A DNA stretch of 64,000 nt from Streptomyces sp. Isolate_45 (lineage in GTDB: Bacteria > Actinomycetota > Actinomycetes > Streptomycetales > Streptomycetaceae), in NCBI RefSeq assembly GCF_024721315.2, contig NZ_JANFAK020000004.1:1-64000 (forward strand). The letters run 5' to 3'. Below are positions 53,441 to 61,576 of this stretch, piece by piece. A model generated the notes under the pieces. It was not told where the DNA came from. It saw nothing but the letters and a program-made list of their open reading frames with translations, and made no database searches. A program made the translations under genes and the position numbers. How positions within the stretch are numbered: the first letter of the stretch is position 1; every line of letters begins with the position of its first letter.

Positions 53441-53446
53441 CCGACG

Positions 53447-53471
53447 ATCCCCGGTTTCCGAAACCGGGGAT
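53447..53471 (+). terminator. 11-bp hairpin after the small XRE gene
   Basis: ATCCCCGGTTT (53447-53457) pairs perfectly with AAACCGGGGAT (53461-53471) around CCG. It begins 7 bases after the XRE stop. No U-run follows. Confidence 0.6.
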
Positions 53472-53559
53472 TCTCCGCACCGTTGGTGGTACCTGGAGGC
53501 CGCTGCGTCTGTGCGTGGCCAGTGGTCTATTTCCCCGTCCCCTGCGTAAGGAACTTCGC

Positions 53560-53877
53560 TTGTCCGTCGTCGATCCGATTCCCTCTGCCGGTGCCCCCGA
53601 ATTTCGTCACCGTTCCACCGTTGGCCGTGCGTTTCTCGGGGTCCATGACACGGCCGCATATCTCGGTATTTCACCCAAGACGCTTTACGTCTGGCGTCAC
53701 CGGCGGCAGGGTCCGCCCAGTTTCCGGATGGGTGCCCGCGGGCGGGTGACGTACAGGGTCGATGCGCTCGACACCTGGATACGTGAGCAGGAACAGGCTG
53801 ACTCCCGCTCCAACCCCGACCTCAACCCCGTGAGCGCCGCACCGAAGCGGCGCCCTGCCTGCCCGGCAACCATCTGA
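53560..53877 (+). CDS. Excisionase-like HTH protein
   Basis: A 105-residue protein with a MerR-type HTH (FLGVHDTAAYLGISPKTLYV) followed by WRHRRQGPPSFRMGARG, the usual excisionase-type recognition wing. The TTG at 53560 has AAGGA seven bases upstream. It lies 44 bases before the integrase. Confidence 0.78.
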   Translation: MSVVDPIPSAGAPEFRHRSTVGRAFLGVHDTAAYLGISPKTLYVWRHRRQGPPSFRMGARGRVTYRVDALDTWIREQEQADSRSNPDLNPVSAAPKRRPACPATI

Positions 53878-53921
53878 CGCTTCCGGCCGACCGTCCCGAA
53901 CCCCTATCTGCAAGGAAGCAC

Positions 53922-55169
53922 TTGGCCGGCTACATCGAAGACCGCTGGATCAACAAGAAGAAGGACCCCGTCACCGGCAAGCGCGAGCGCACCGCCCGGT
54001 ACGGCAAGGGCAGCCGGTACCGGGTCGCGGGCATCCCGGGTGTCCGGGGCATGTCGTTCGACACCCTGGAGGACGCCAAGGCGTGGCTCCGCCGGGCCGG
54101 CACCGACAGCGAGCGGGGCGAGTTCGTCGACCCGCGTGACGGCTCCATCACCATCGCCGACTACGTCACGCGCCACTGGCAGGCGGGCGTGCGGGGAGCG
54201 CCGGGCACGGTCAAGCGGGTCGACGAGCGCGTGCGCCTCCACGTACTCCCGCACATCGGTGACGTCGCCCTGCGGGACGTCTCAGCGTCCGTCCTGCGCG
54301 GCTACATCGCCACGCTCGAAGGCGAGTGCGCACCGCGCTACGCCCGGCAGATCCTGACCACTCTCTCGAACGTCTTCGAGACGGCGATCGACGACAAGCG
54401 CCTGGTCCGCAACCCGATGCGAGCCAAGTCGGTGCGCTGGCCCAAGGCCCCGGAGGACCAACGGGAGGCTTGGCCGCTGGAGACCGCGCAGCGGGTGCGG
54501 GACGTCATCAACCAGCGGTACCGGATCGCCGTCGTCGTCGCCCTCGGGTGCGGGCTGCGCCAGGGGGAGGTCTTCGGGCTGTCGCCGGCGGATATCGACT
54601 TCGAGCGCGGCCTCATCCGCGTGCGCCGACAGGTCCAGCTCCTGTACGGCCGCCTGTACTTCACTCTTCCCAAGGGCGGGAAGACCCGGGTCGTCGACAT
54701 GCCGCCTTCGGTGGCCGCCGAGCTGCGCGCACACTTCCTGCAACACACGGCCGTCGAGGTCGAGCTGCCCTGGGGCGGCCCCGAAGCCGATCGGGAGAAG
54801 CGCTCCTTCCCGTTGGCCATGACCACGACCTACGGCAACGCGATCCGCGCCAACATCTTCAACGACGAGGTGTGGAAACCCGCCCTCGCGAAGGCTGGCG
54901 TGATCCCCGTGCGAGAGAAGGGCCAGCGCTGGAAGGCCTCTCGCAAGGACGGCTTCCACGTACTCCGGCACACCTACGCCTCCGTGATCCTCGAAGCGGG
55001 TGAATCCGTCGTCACCCTCGCCCGATGGCTCGGCCACTCCAGCCCGACCATCACCCTCGACCACTACGCCCATTTCATGCCCGAGGCCGGCGGCAAGGGC
55101 CGCGCGGCAGTCGATGCGCTGCTCGGAGTGGCCCCTCAGTACGTCCCAGACGACCTTGCCCTTGCCTGA
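53922..55169 (+). CDS. int: Tyrosine site-specific recombinase (integrase)
   Basis: A 415-residue integrase. The catalytic Arg lies in GCGLRQGEVFGL, the HxxR in HVLRHTYAS, the His/Trp segment in LGHSSPTITL and the Tyr in DHYAHF. An N-terminal arm-binding domain precedes the SAM-like core-binding domain. TTG start at 53922 with AAGGAAG upstream. It presumably catalyses recombination at the corA att site. It is 4 kb from the right att, with cargo genes between. Confidence 0.92.
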   Translation: MAGYIEDRWINKKKDPVTGKRERTARYGKGSRYRVAGIPGVRGMSFDTLEDAKAWLRRAGTDSERGEFVDPRDGSITIADYVTRHWQAGVRGAPGTVKRVDERVRLHVLPHIGDVALRDVSASVLRGYIATLEGECAPRYARQILTTLSNVFETAIDDKRLVRNPMRAKSVRWPKAPEDQREAWPLETAQRVRDVINQRYRIAVVVALGCGLRQGEVFGLSPADIDFERGLIRVRRQVQLLYGRLYFTLPKGGKTRVVDMPPSVAAELRAHFLQHTAVEVELPWGGPEADREKRSFPLAMTTTYGNAIRANIFNDEVWKPALAKAGVIPVREKGQRWKASRKDGFHVLRHTYASVILEAGESVVTLARWLGHSSPTITLDHYAHFMPEAGGKGRAAVDALLGVAPQYVPDDLALA

Positions 55170-55231
55170 GAACGGGCGGTGCAGCACCATGCTGTGCCAC
55201 CCGTTCTCTTTGGTGGGTCACGCTCTACATC

Positions 55232-55918
55232 TCATGCCGCTCGACGCCAGGGCAGGCGGGAACGCCGCGCGGGCAGGCCGAGCAGTTCGTGCAGGGCCTT
55301 GCCCTTGTGGGCCCAGTGGTCCAGTCGGTCGCGGTCGACCCAGTGGACTCCGTGCCGGTCGCCCCAGGCCATGGCGTCGCGCGTGAAGGAGCCGTTGGTG
55401 ACGACGACGGCGTGGTCCGCCTTGTGCGCGGGCCCTGCGGTGCCGTTCACCTCGTACATCACCGACGAGCCGACCTTGCCGCCGACGCGGGTGTGCTTCG
55501 CCTGCACCACGAGTCGTCCGAGGGGTACCAGGACGCCGATCACGTCCGCGGCCTGGTCCCCGCCGCGGCCCACCTTCGTGGCCGCCCAGCCGTCGCGGAC
55601 GAGGAGGTCGCGCAGCGCGTACTCGAACTGCTGGTCGTCCATTGCGTCCAACTCGGACAAGGTGATGCGCAGGCGAGCCAGCCTCTCGCTGTCCGCGCGG
55701 TTCCGGTGGGAGCGCCATACCCGGACGCAGGCCAAGCCGGTGGCGAGGGCCAGACCGATCAGGATCAGCAGCGGCCAGCTCTCGGCGGCCTTCGCAAGGA
55801 GGCGCGATGCGGCCTGTGCCAGGGCGACCGCGAGAGCGAGGGCAACGGCTGCCGCACCCAGGACGTCTGCGGTACTGCGCGGTCGCCACCGGATGCTTCG
55901 CCGCCGCCGGGCCGTCAC
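55232..55918 (-). CDS. Membrane-anchored Mrr-like restriction endonuclease
   Basis: A 228-residue protein. Two hydrophobic helices (about 18-40 and 50-65) precede a PD-(D/E)xK Mrr-type nuclease domain, with FEYALRDLLVRDGW, GGDQAADVIG and the catalytic LVVQAKHTRVG. The GTG start overlaps the upstream small membrane protein stop (GTGA). Mrr-type enzymes cut methylated or foreign DNA; membrane anchoring suggests action at the DNA entry point. Confidence 0.85.
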   Translation of the reverse strand: MTARRRRSIRWRPRSTADVLGAAAVALALAVALAQAASRLLAKAAESWPLLILIGLALATGLACVRVWRSHRNRADSERLARLRITLSELDAMDDQQFEYALRDLLVRDGWAATKVGRGGDQAADVIGVLVPLGRLVVQAKHTRVGGKVGSSVMYEVNGTAGPAHKADHAVVVTNGSFTRDAMAWGDRHGVHWVDRDRLDHWAHKGKALHELLGLPARRSRLPWRRAA

Positions 55919-56127
55919 TGCCCGCCCGCTGGCGCGGAGACGGCGGGCTTCGGCGCGGGCTGCTGCTCGGCGGAGCTGTCGCCGAATCCGAAGACCTGCC
56001 CCCAGAGCCACACCACCGCACACAGGCCGGCGATTGCCCAGATGCTCAGGCCTTTGGCCTTCCTGGGACCTGGCTTGCGACGGATGTAGCTGCGCACGCT
56101 CACGTATCCGTCCGGAACCTTCGGCAT
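55915..56127 (-). CDS. Small single-span membrane protein
   Basis: A 70-residue protein with a basic N-terminus (SYIRRKPGPRKAKG), one transmembrane helix (SIWAIAGLCAVVWLWGQVFG) and a short Pro/Ala tail. GGAGGGAATC precedes the ATG at 56127. It is translationally coupled to the Mrr-like gene, so probably a partner. Confidence 0.7.
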   Translation of the reverse strand: MPKVPDGYVSVRSYIRRKPGPRKAKGLSIWAIAGLCAVVWLWGQVFGFGDSSAEQQPAPKPAVSAPAGGQ

Positions 56128-56686
56128 GCTGATTCCCTCCCCATCGGTCTGCGCTGTGCGGACCTCCAGATCGGTTGTAGCGGTGGCCACTGACAGAACT
56201 TGATGCACCGTCATGATCGTGTGAGCGGCAAGGGCGCGAGTCGGCCATATCTTCGAGAGTGCCTGGTCGACTGCACGGTCCGCTGGCCTGCGTCGAGGCT
56301 TCCTTGCCGTGTGTTGCGCTGCGAAGATGCGGGACCTGCCGATTGGCCTGTTCCTGTGGAGCGCGGTCAGTGGCGACTGCGCCGGGCGCCGCCCCTCGAC
56401 GAGGGACGCCCCCGACGCTTAGTCGCCAGCAGAACCACGATTCGCGCACGTAATTGGATGGCAACATGCAGCCTCACGCCATGAACTTCGACTGCATTGG
56501 CGAACCGCAGCGATCGCGCCGCACAGGTTGTGATTTCCAGCCAACTAATCTGAAACAGTGTGGGGTTACTGACGGATGCCCTGTCATAGAGTTCCTGTGT
56601 GGGGGAAGGTCGGACCCCTCACGGGACTTGAGGCTGTTCGCGACCGACTCGGGTGATCCACGTCCGCGTCAAGGGGTGGGGGGAAC
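56128..56686. other. 559-base intergenic region
   Basis: No supported gene. GGGCGCCGCCCCTCG (56384-56398) recurs exactly at 58944-58958, otherwise nothing was recognised. Confidence 0.5.
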
Positions 56687-57430
56687 ATGGCGGGCGCTGA
56701 TCCGGAGCCGCATCGTCAGACCTACGAGCAGCACAACCACGGCGATGGTGCCTTCGTTGGTCGTGACAACCACGGTGAAATCCGTATCGAGGCCGTCGAT
56801 GCCAAGACCAAAGCGCTGCTCAGGAAGATTTCCAAGGATTCGCCCGCCTTAGCTAGGCTTCTCGAAGAGGCCATGGATGACGGGGTGATCTCTTCCGATG
56901 CAGCAGGATTGCTCGCGCTGGCGGCTCGCGGCATCAACGAAGATGTCGCCACGATGCTTACGCACGCAAGCCGCAGCATTAACGAGGACGTTGCTGGGAC
57001 GCTGATGCATGCAAGCTTCAGCATCAACGAAGACGTGGCAGGACAGGTATCCCACGCTGCTGACACCTTCGACAAGGCGACCCAACGGCTTGACCTCACC
57101 GAGTTCAACAGGATTGTCGGCCGCATCGAGGGGGTCGTTAGCTCGGGGAACGCTACGGTAGACCTTGAAAGCTTGGTCGCACGTCTTGAGGGGGGCCTGA
57201 GCTCTCTGGACCGGCGGGTTAGGGACATGGAGAGGTTGCAGAACGGGGACAAGCCTCTCGGCCGGATCGAGGCGATTGCGAACGCACTCAATGGTGCGGC
57301 TGGGCGGATCGAGGCCACAGTGACTCCGCCACCCCCAGAGATCCTTCCAGACCACAAGGCGCGAGCCGTTGCATTCCTTTGGGGGCTCGGAATTGGCGCA
57401 TTGTTCATCCTCTACCTAGTCAACCGATGA
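56687..57430 (+). CDS. Tail-anchored protein with N-terminal Gly/Asn motif and SINEDVAG repeats
   Basis: A 247-residue protein. Residues 17-34 carry the motif NHGDGAFVGRDNHGEI. Three ~14-residue repeats follow (GINEDVATMLTHA, SINEDVAGTLMHA, SINEDVAGQVSHA), then helical, coiled-coil-like sequence. A C-terminal transmembrane helix (FLWGLGIGALFILYLV) ends it. The codon use is less GC-biased than in the chromosomal genes. The same motif occurs in the next two genes. I recognise no enzyme domain. A signalling or membrane-effector role is inferred. Confidence 0.7.
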   Translation: MAGADPEPHRQTYEQHNHGDGAFVGRDNHGEIRIEAVDAKTKALLRKISKDSPALARLLEEAMDDGVISSDAAGLLALAARGINEDVATMLTHASRSINEDVAGTLMHASFSINEDVAGQVSHAADTFDKATQRLDLTEFNRIVGRIEGVVSSGNATVDLESLVARLEGGLSSLDRRVRDMERLQNGDKPLGRIEAIANALNGAAGRIEATVTPPPPEILPDHKARAVAFLWGLGIGALFILYLVNR

Positions 57431-57606
57431 ACTGCTGCGGTCGCTGCGTGAACCTGAGCACGTCATGACTCTCAAGGCCGCAGTGGGCAGTGCTTTGTGA
57501 GGGCTCGCAATACCGCAGCCAGCCGGCCCCGACGGATATGAGTCGGTCAGGGAGCGGTCGCCCTAGCGGAATATGGACGCGCGGAGCGGTCCTTTCGGTG
57601 CGTCCA

Positions 57607-58233
57607 TCAGCCCTTCCGGGTCGCGGCGCTCGCCCGTGAGGCGTTCGCGGCCGCGTTGTCGCGTGCGATGTATGCCCTCTCCTGCACACTGGCGCCGAAG
57701 CCCGCCCACCCGTAGAAGACGGCCACAAGTGCAGCCGTCGTTGCCACCCCGGAGGAAGTGGCTGCCAAGGCTCGAGCCATGCCTGCGGGTAGGCGTGCTG
57801 TCATACCGCCCCTGGTCTGGACGGTGATGTCGGCGCACCTTCCTGCCCACACTTCGAGGCCCTGCGCGGTCCTTGCGAGGAACGCTGCGGCGCAGGCGAA
57901 GAAGGCGTATGTGAACAGGATCCCAACCACGATCCGTTCTGCTATGCCGGGAGTTGGTCCTGTGCCGGAGAACGGCAAGCCGCGGATGCAATAGACGATT
58001 GCGGTTCCGGAGATGGCCGCCAGGAAGACGGCCCCGACGAGCGACTCGCTGATGTCTTCGTAGTCGTCCTGGGGTGCGTCAGTGTGGGTGGTCGATGTAG
58101 GGCGGCTCCGCCGTTGAGCGGGTACGAAGAGGTTCACGATGCTGCCGAGCACGTTGCCGGCTACGAACGTGCCCGAACCGTGGTTCGTCTGGTTTACGAC
58201 CTTCTGCTCGGTCTCAGGCGGCTGGTCAGTCAC
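57607..58233 (-). CDS. Three-span membrane protein with N-terminal Gly/Asn motif
   Basis: A 208-residue protein. Residues 17-34 carry NHGSGTFVAGNVLGSIV. Three transmembrane helices follow (LVGAVFLAAISGTAIVYCI; RIVVGILFTYAFFACAAAFL; VATTAALVAVFYGWAGFG). The GTG at 58233 is chosen (GGTGG upstream); its first codons overlap the previous gene's stop. Partner of the motif-sharing neighbours. Confidence 0.7.
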   Translation of the reverse strand: MTDQPPETEQKVVNQTNHGSGTFVAGNVLGSIVNLFVPAQRRSRPTSTTHTDAPQDDYEDISESLVGAVFLAAISGTAIVYCIRGLPFSGTGPTPGIAERIVVGILFTYAFFACAAAFLARTAQGLEVWAGRCADITVQTRGGMTARLPAGMARALAATSSGVATTAALVAVFYGWAGFGASVQERAYIARDNAAANASRASAATRKG

Positions 58234-58603
58234 GCTCGCGACCACCATGGTTGATCGTCAGACTGCCGTGGTTGTCACCGCCGATGAACAAGCCGTTGCC
58301 GGTGTTGTGCTGGTTGTAGGTGGTGGGTCCGGTCACGGTCAGCGTCTTGAACGCGGGGATCGCCTCCGGATGCGAGTCGAGGTGCGCTCGAATCAGCGGG
58401 GTCAGGCGGGCTACGAGTTCCTCCGAGGTGGCCCCTCGATCGTTGAGAACCGTGGTCAGAGCATCCCGCTCAGCAGGGGTGCCTCGATGTACAAGCTCGC
58501 GGATCTTCAGCGCAACCCAAGCCGCGCCGCCTGTGACCGCTCCGCTGACCAGCGCGACGGCCGATCCGGTCGCAACCTCTCCAACAACATCGGGCAGGCT
58601 CAA
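58226..58603 (-). CDS. Small protein with hydrophobic N-terminus and C-terminal Gly/Asn motif
   Basis: A 125-residue protein. The N-terminus (about 5-35) is hydrophobic and Gly/Ala-rich (ATGSAVALVSGAVTGGAAWV). A helical middle follows. The C-terminus holds the motif NTGNGLFIGGDNHGSLTI (about 100-117). TTG at 58603 with GGGAG nine bases upstream is preferred; an ATG at 58699 would add 32 residues. It overlaps the next gene (57607-58233). A hydrophobic head plus C-terminal amyloid-like motif resembles bacterial HeLo-like (Bell) effectors, as inference. Confidence 0.6.
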   Translation of the reverse strand: MSLPDVVGEVATGSAVALVSGAVTGGAAWVALKIRELVHRGTPAERDALTTVLNDRGATSEELVARLTPLIRAHLDSHPEAIPAFKTLTVTGPTTYNQHNTGNGLFIGGDNHGSLTINHGGRERD

Positions 58604-59086
58604 GGTCGTTGACTCCCATGAAGAGACGAAGGGAAGCCCAACGTACTGCCACGGGCGCGATCGGGAGGCATCTTTCGCGGTCGTGTCCGTCACCTGCATG
58701 GGTGCCCATTCCTGTAGTTGGGCGAAGCGGCGTGCCTCGCGGAATGAGCTGTCCGCCCATGACCTCAACGCACTTGTGGAGTGGGCAGCGAACCCGATCA
58801 GCGATGGGATGGGCGATCGCCGACGGGCCTGGTGCTGGCGGGCAAGGTTCACATGTTGGGAGGGGTGCACTCTGGGGCAGTTCCGTCCTTTCTTGCTGAG
58901 TGACGCCCGGTGGGCGGCGCGTCGCATTCTGGGTGTCGGTGCTGGGCGCCGCCCCTCGGTGGGCGGAGGAGCTGCGCCCGGTCGGCCCTCTGCCGCGCAT
59001 TCTCCCCAGATTCTCCCCACGGGGCCTCTGGGGGCGTCATCCAAGATTCGCTTGCGCTAAGTCGATCAAGCCTGTGCGGCGAGTCG
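58604..59086. other. Right end of the island, no supported gene
   Basis: Apart from a possible N-terminal extension of the previous gene (to 58699), only the right arm repeat (59000-59019) was recognised. It lies about 165 bases from the right att core. Confidence 0.5.
59000..59019. repeat. Right arm-type repeat TTCTCCCCA-GA-TTCTCCCCA
   Basis: Identical over 20 bases and in the same orientation as 22836-22855. Located 165 bases inside the right att core. Confidence 0.65.
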
Positions 59087-60238
59087 CTACAACCAATCCC
59101 GCTTCTTGAAGATGACGTACAGGCTCGTACACACCACTGCCATCAGCAGGATCGCAAACGGGTACCCAGCCGCCCAGTGCAGTTCCGGCATGGTCTCGAA
59201 GTTCATGCCGTAGATGGTTCCCACCAACGTGGGTGCGAAGAGGATGGCGGCCCACGAGGAGATCTTCTTGATCTCCTCGTTCTGTTCGAAGCCCGCTTCG
59301 GCCAAGGCGCGCATTTCGGCGTTCTGTTGTTGGGAGACCAGGGTGGCGTTGACCGTCAGGATTTCGGTGAGGGCCTGGCGGAAGCCGTCCACGCGTTCGC
59401 TTGTGTGGGTGACGTGGTCGGCGACGTCCCGGAGGTAGCGCTGGAGTTCCTCGTCGGTGCCGTACTTGGCGAAGCCCGCCATCAGGCCGTGGAGCATGCC
59501 GACCAGGGGGCGGGTGGCGCGCTGGAACTCGACCATTTCGCGGGAGAGTTCGTAGATGCGGCGGGAGACCGCGGGGTCGCCGCGGAAGACCTCGGTCTCG
59601 ATCTCGTCGATGTCCGTCTGGACGCCCGCGACGACCGGCGCGTAGCCGTCGACCACCGCGTCGAGGATCGCGTACAGGGCGGCTTCCGGGCCGAGGGAGA
59701 GGAGCGCGGGGTTCTCCTCCATGCGGCGGCGGACGGAGGAGAGGTCGGGGGCGCCGCCGTGGCGGACGGTGATCAGGAAGTCCGGGCCGACGAAGACGTG
59801 CAGTTCGCCGAACTCGACCTCCTCCGGGGCGTCCAGGTAGCGGGCCGCGCGCAGGACGACGAACAGGGTGTCGCCGTAGCGCTCCAGCTTGGGGCGCTGG
59901 TGGGCTTCCAGGGCGTCCTCGACGGCGAGCTCGTGGAGGTTGAACTCGCCGGCGAGGGAGTGCAGTTCGGACTCGGTGGGGCGGTGGAGGCCGATCCAGG
60001 CCATGCCGTCGGGCTGCTCGCGCAGTTGTCGGAAGGTGTCGGCGAGGGTGGCGGGGGAGGCGACGCGCAGGCCGTCGCGGTAGACGGCGGAGTCGATCAC
60101 GCTGCGGTGGTTCGGCGGGACCGCCGCGGCGGGCTCCTGCCCGCCGTCGGCCGGGGGAGTGGTGCCGGGGCCGGACGGGCGCAGTCGGCCCGGGCGCTTC
60201 GCGGGCGGGGTGGGGCGGCGGTCTGGTCGCTCCGACAT
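59087..60238 (-). CDS. corA: CorA-family magnesium/divalent cation transporter
   Basis: A 383-residue CorA. A long cytoplasmic N-terminal domain is followed by the signature YGMNFETMPE and two transmembrane helices, ending in the basic tail FKKRDWL. The gene is intact because the island replaced the last ~32 codons: residues after the GMN motif come from the element (ELHWAAGYPF) where the stranded native end reads ELKWAGGYPF. The ATG at 60238 starts after a disordered Pro/Arg-rich leader. Confidence 0.93.
   Translation of the reverse strand: MSERPDRRPTPPAKRPGRLRPSGPGTTPPADGGQEPAAAVPPNHRSVIDSAVYRDGLRVASPATLADTFRQLREQPDGMAWIGLHRPTESELHSLAGEFNLHELAVEDALEAHQRPKLERYGDTLFVVLRAARYLDAPEEVEFGELHVFVGPDFLITVRHGGAPDLSSVRRRMEENPALLSLGPEAALYAILDAVVDGYAPVVAGVQTDIDEIETEVFRGDPAVSRRIYELSREMVEFQRATRPLVGMLHGLMAGFAKYGTDEELQRYLRDVADHVTHTSERVDGFRQALTEILTVNATLVSQQQNAEMRALAEAGFEQNEEIKKISSWAAILFAPTLVGTIYGMNFETMPELHWAAGYPFAILLMAVVCTSLYVIFKKRDWL
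59184..59236. repeat. attR core (53-bp direct repeat)
   Basis: Identical with 22607-22659. It lies within corA at the GMN-coding region, and marks the junction between chromosomal 5' corA and element-derived 3' corA. Confidence 0.85.
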
Positions 60239-60343
60239 CGCAGGTCTGCTCCCGGTCGAACGTACGTTTACGGGCCAAGGGCAGGATATCGGGAGATTAG
60301 GGAGATATGGCCCCGCCCCCCTTGCCTGCCCCGGCGACCGTGC

Positions 60344-60372
60344 CGATTGCGGACACAGATCGTCCGCAATCG
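60344..60372. promoter_or_regulatory. Perfect 11-bp inverted repeat upstream of the AlkZ-like gene
   Basis: CGATTGCGGAC (60344-60354) and GTCCGCAATCG (60362-60372) are perfect complements with a 7-base centre. They lie 17 bases before the ATG at 60389, in the divergent region from corA. A likely operator. Confidence 0.65.
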
Positions 60373-60388
60373 CCGTTAGCGTGTGGTC

Positions 60389-61540
60389 ATGGCCTCCAGG
60401 ACGAAGACCTCCGAGACGAAGACCTCCGACCAGAGCCCCCTGATCGGGACCCGTGCGCTGAACCGCGCGACCCTTGCCCGGCAGCTGCTGCTGAGCCGGG
60501 CCGAGATGTCCGCGCGGGACGCCGTCGCGCACCTCCTCGGGCTGCAGGCGCAGAACGTCAAGCCCCCCTACTTCCAGCTCCACGCGCGCCTCGCCGGGTT
60601 CCGGCCCGCCGAGCTGGCCGGGCTCATGGAGTCCCGCGAGGTGGTCCGGATGGTGACGATGCGCTCCACCATCCATACCCACACCGCGCACGACGCCCTC
60701 ACCCTGCGGCCCCTCGTCCAGGCCGCCCGGGACCGTGAGGTCGCCTACTTCCGCAAGGGGCTCACGGGCGTGGACCTGGACCGGCTCGCCGAGCGGGCCC
60801 GTGCCTTCGTCGACGCGGAGCCGCGGACGATGGCGGAGATCCGCGAGGAGCTCCTCGTCCACTGGCCCACGGCGGACCCGCAGTCCCTGTCGGTCGCGGC
60901 GCGCTGCCTGCTCCCGCTGGTCCAGGTCACCCCCCGCGGCGTGTGGGGTCGCAGCGGGCAGGTCCGGCTGGCCACCGTCGAACGGTGGCTCGGGGAGGAA
61001 GCCGCTCCGGCGCAGCCCGTGGACGACGTGGTGCTGCGCTACCTCGGAGCCTTCGGCCCCGCCTCCGTCAAGGACATGCAGACCTGGGCGGGGCTCACCC
61101 GGCTGCGGGAGGCCTTCGAACGACTGCGGCCGCGCCTGATCACCTTCCGGGACGAGAACGGCACCGAGCTGTTCGACCTGCCCGACGCACCCCGCCCCGA
61201 CGCCGACACGCCCGCCCCACCGCGCTTCCTGCCCGAGTTCGACAACCTGCTGCTCTCCCACGCCGACCGCACCCGCGTCGTCGCCCCCGAGATCAAAGGC
61301 CGTACCTGGACGGGCAACCAGGCCCACCGCACCCTCCTCGTCGACGGCTTCCTCGCCGGGCTCTGGCGGCTGGACGACGGCGGAACGGAGGGCTCCGGCA
61401 CGGGGCCCGTCCTCACCGTGGAGCTGTTCGGTACGCGGTCCCGCGCGCGGAAGGAGGAGATCGAGGCCGAGGGCCAGGTCCTGCTCACCGGGATGGCGGG
61501 CGGCCCCGGATCCGTGCGCTTCGGGTCAATCCAGGGCTGA
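60389..61540 (+). CDS. AlkZ-like winged-helix protein (HTH_42, putative DNA glycosylase)
   Basis: A 383-residue protein of the winged-helix AlkZ/AlkX superfamily. The catalytic-type Gln-x-Gln segment is visible as HLLGLQAQN (about 50-58). AlkZ of Streptomyces unhooks DNA crosslinks (azinomycin); AlkX is the related general form. The ATG has no ribosome site, so the mRNA may be leaderless. The first codons contain a duplicated ACGAAGACCTCCGA. Function inferred from motif. Confidence 0.75.
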   Translation: MASRTKTSETKTSDQSPLIGTRALNRATLARQLLLSRAEMSARDAVAHLLGLQAQNVKPPYFQLHARLAGFRPAELAGLMESREVVRMVTMRSTIHTHTAHDALTLRPLVQAARDREVAYFRKGLTGVDLDRLAERARAFVDAEPRTMAEIREELLVHWPTADPQSLSVAARCLLPLVQVTPRGVWGRSGQVRLATVERWLGEEAAPAQPVDDVVLRYLGAFGPASVKDMQTWAGLTRLREAFERLRPRLITFRDENGTELFDLPDAPRPDADTPAPPRFLPEFDNLLLSHADRTRVVAPEIKGRTWTGNQAHRTLLVDGFLAGLWRLDDGGTEGSGTGPVLTVELFGTRSRARKEEIEAEGQVLLTGMAGGPGSVRFGSIQG

Positions 61541-61576
61541 CGCCGCCCTGGTGGACGGGACGTCCGGCGCGGCACG

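Larger units (their letters stand above)
22607..59236. mobile_element. 36.6-kb integrative element inserted in the 3' end of corA
   Basis: Bounded by an identical 53-bp direct repeat (22607-22659 and 59184-59236) inside corA sequences of the same orientation. It encodes a tyrosine integrase, an excisionase-like protein, replication-type genes, MobC, DUF2637 and large defence cargo. The element restores an intact corA reading frame by supplying a replacement 3' end. No relaxase or FtsK/TraB gene is visible, so transfer would need help or has been lost. Confidence 0.85.
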
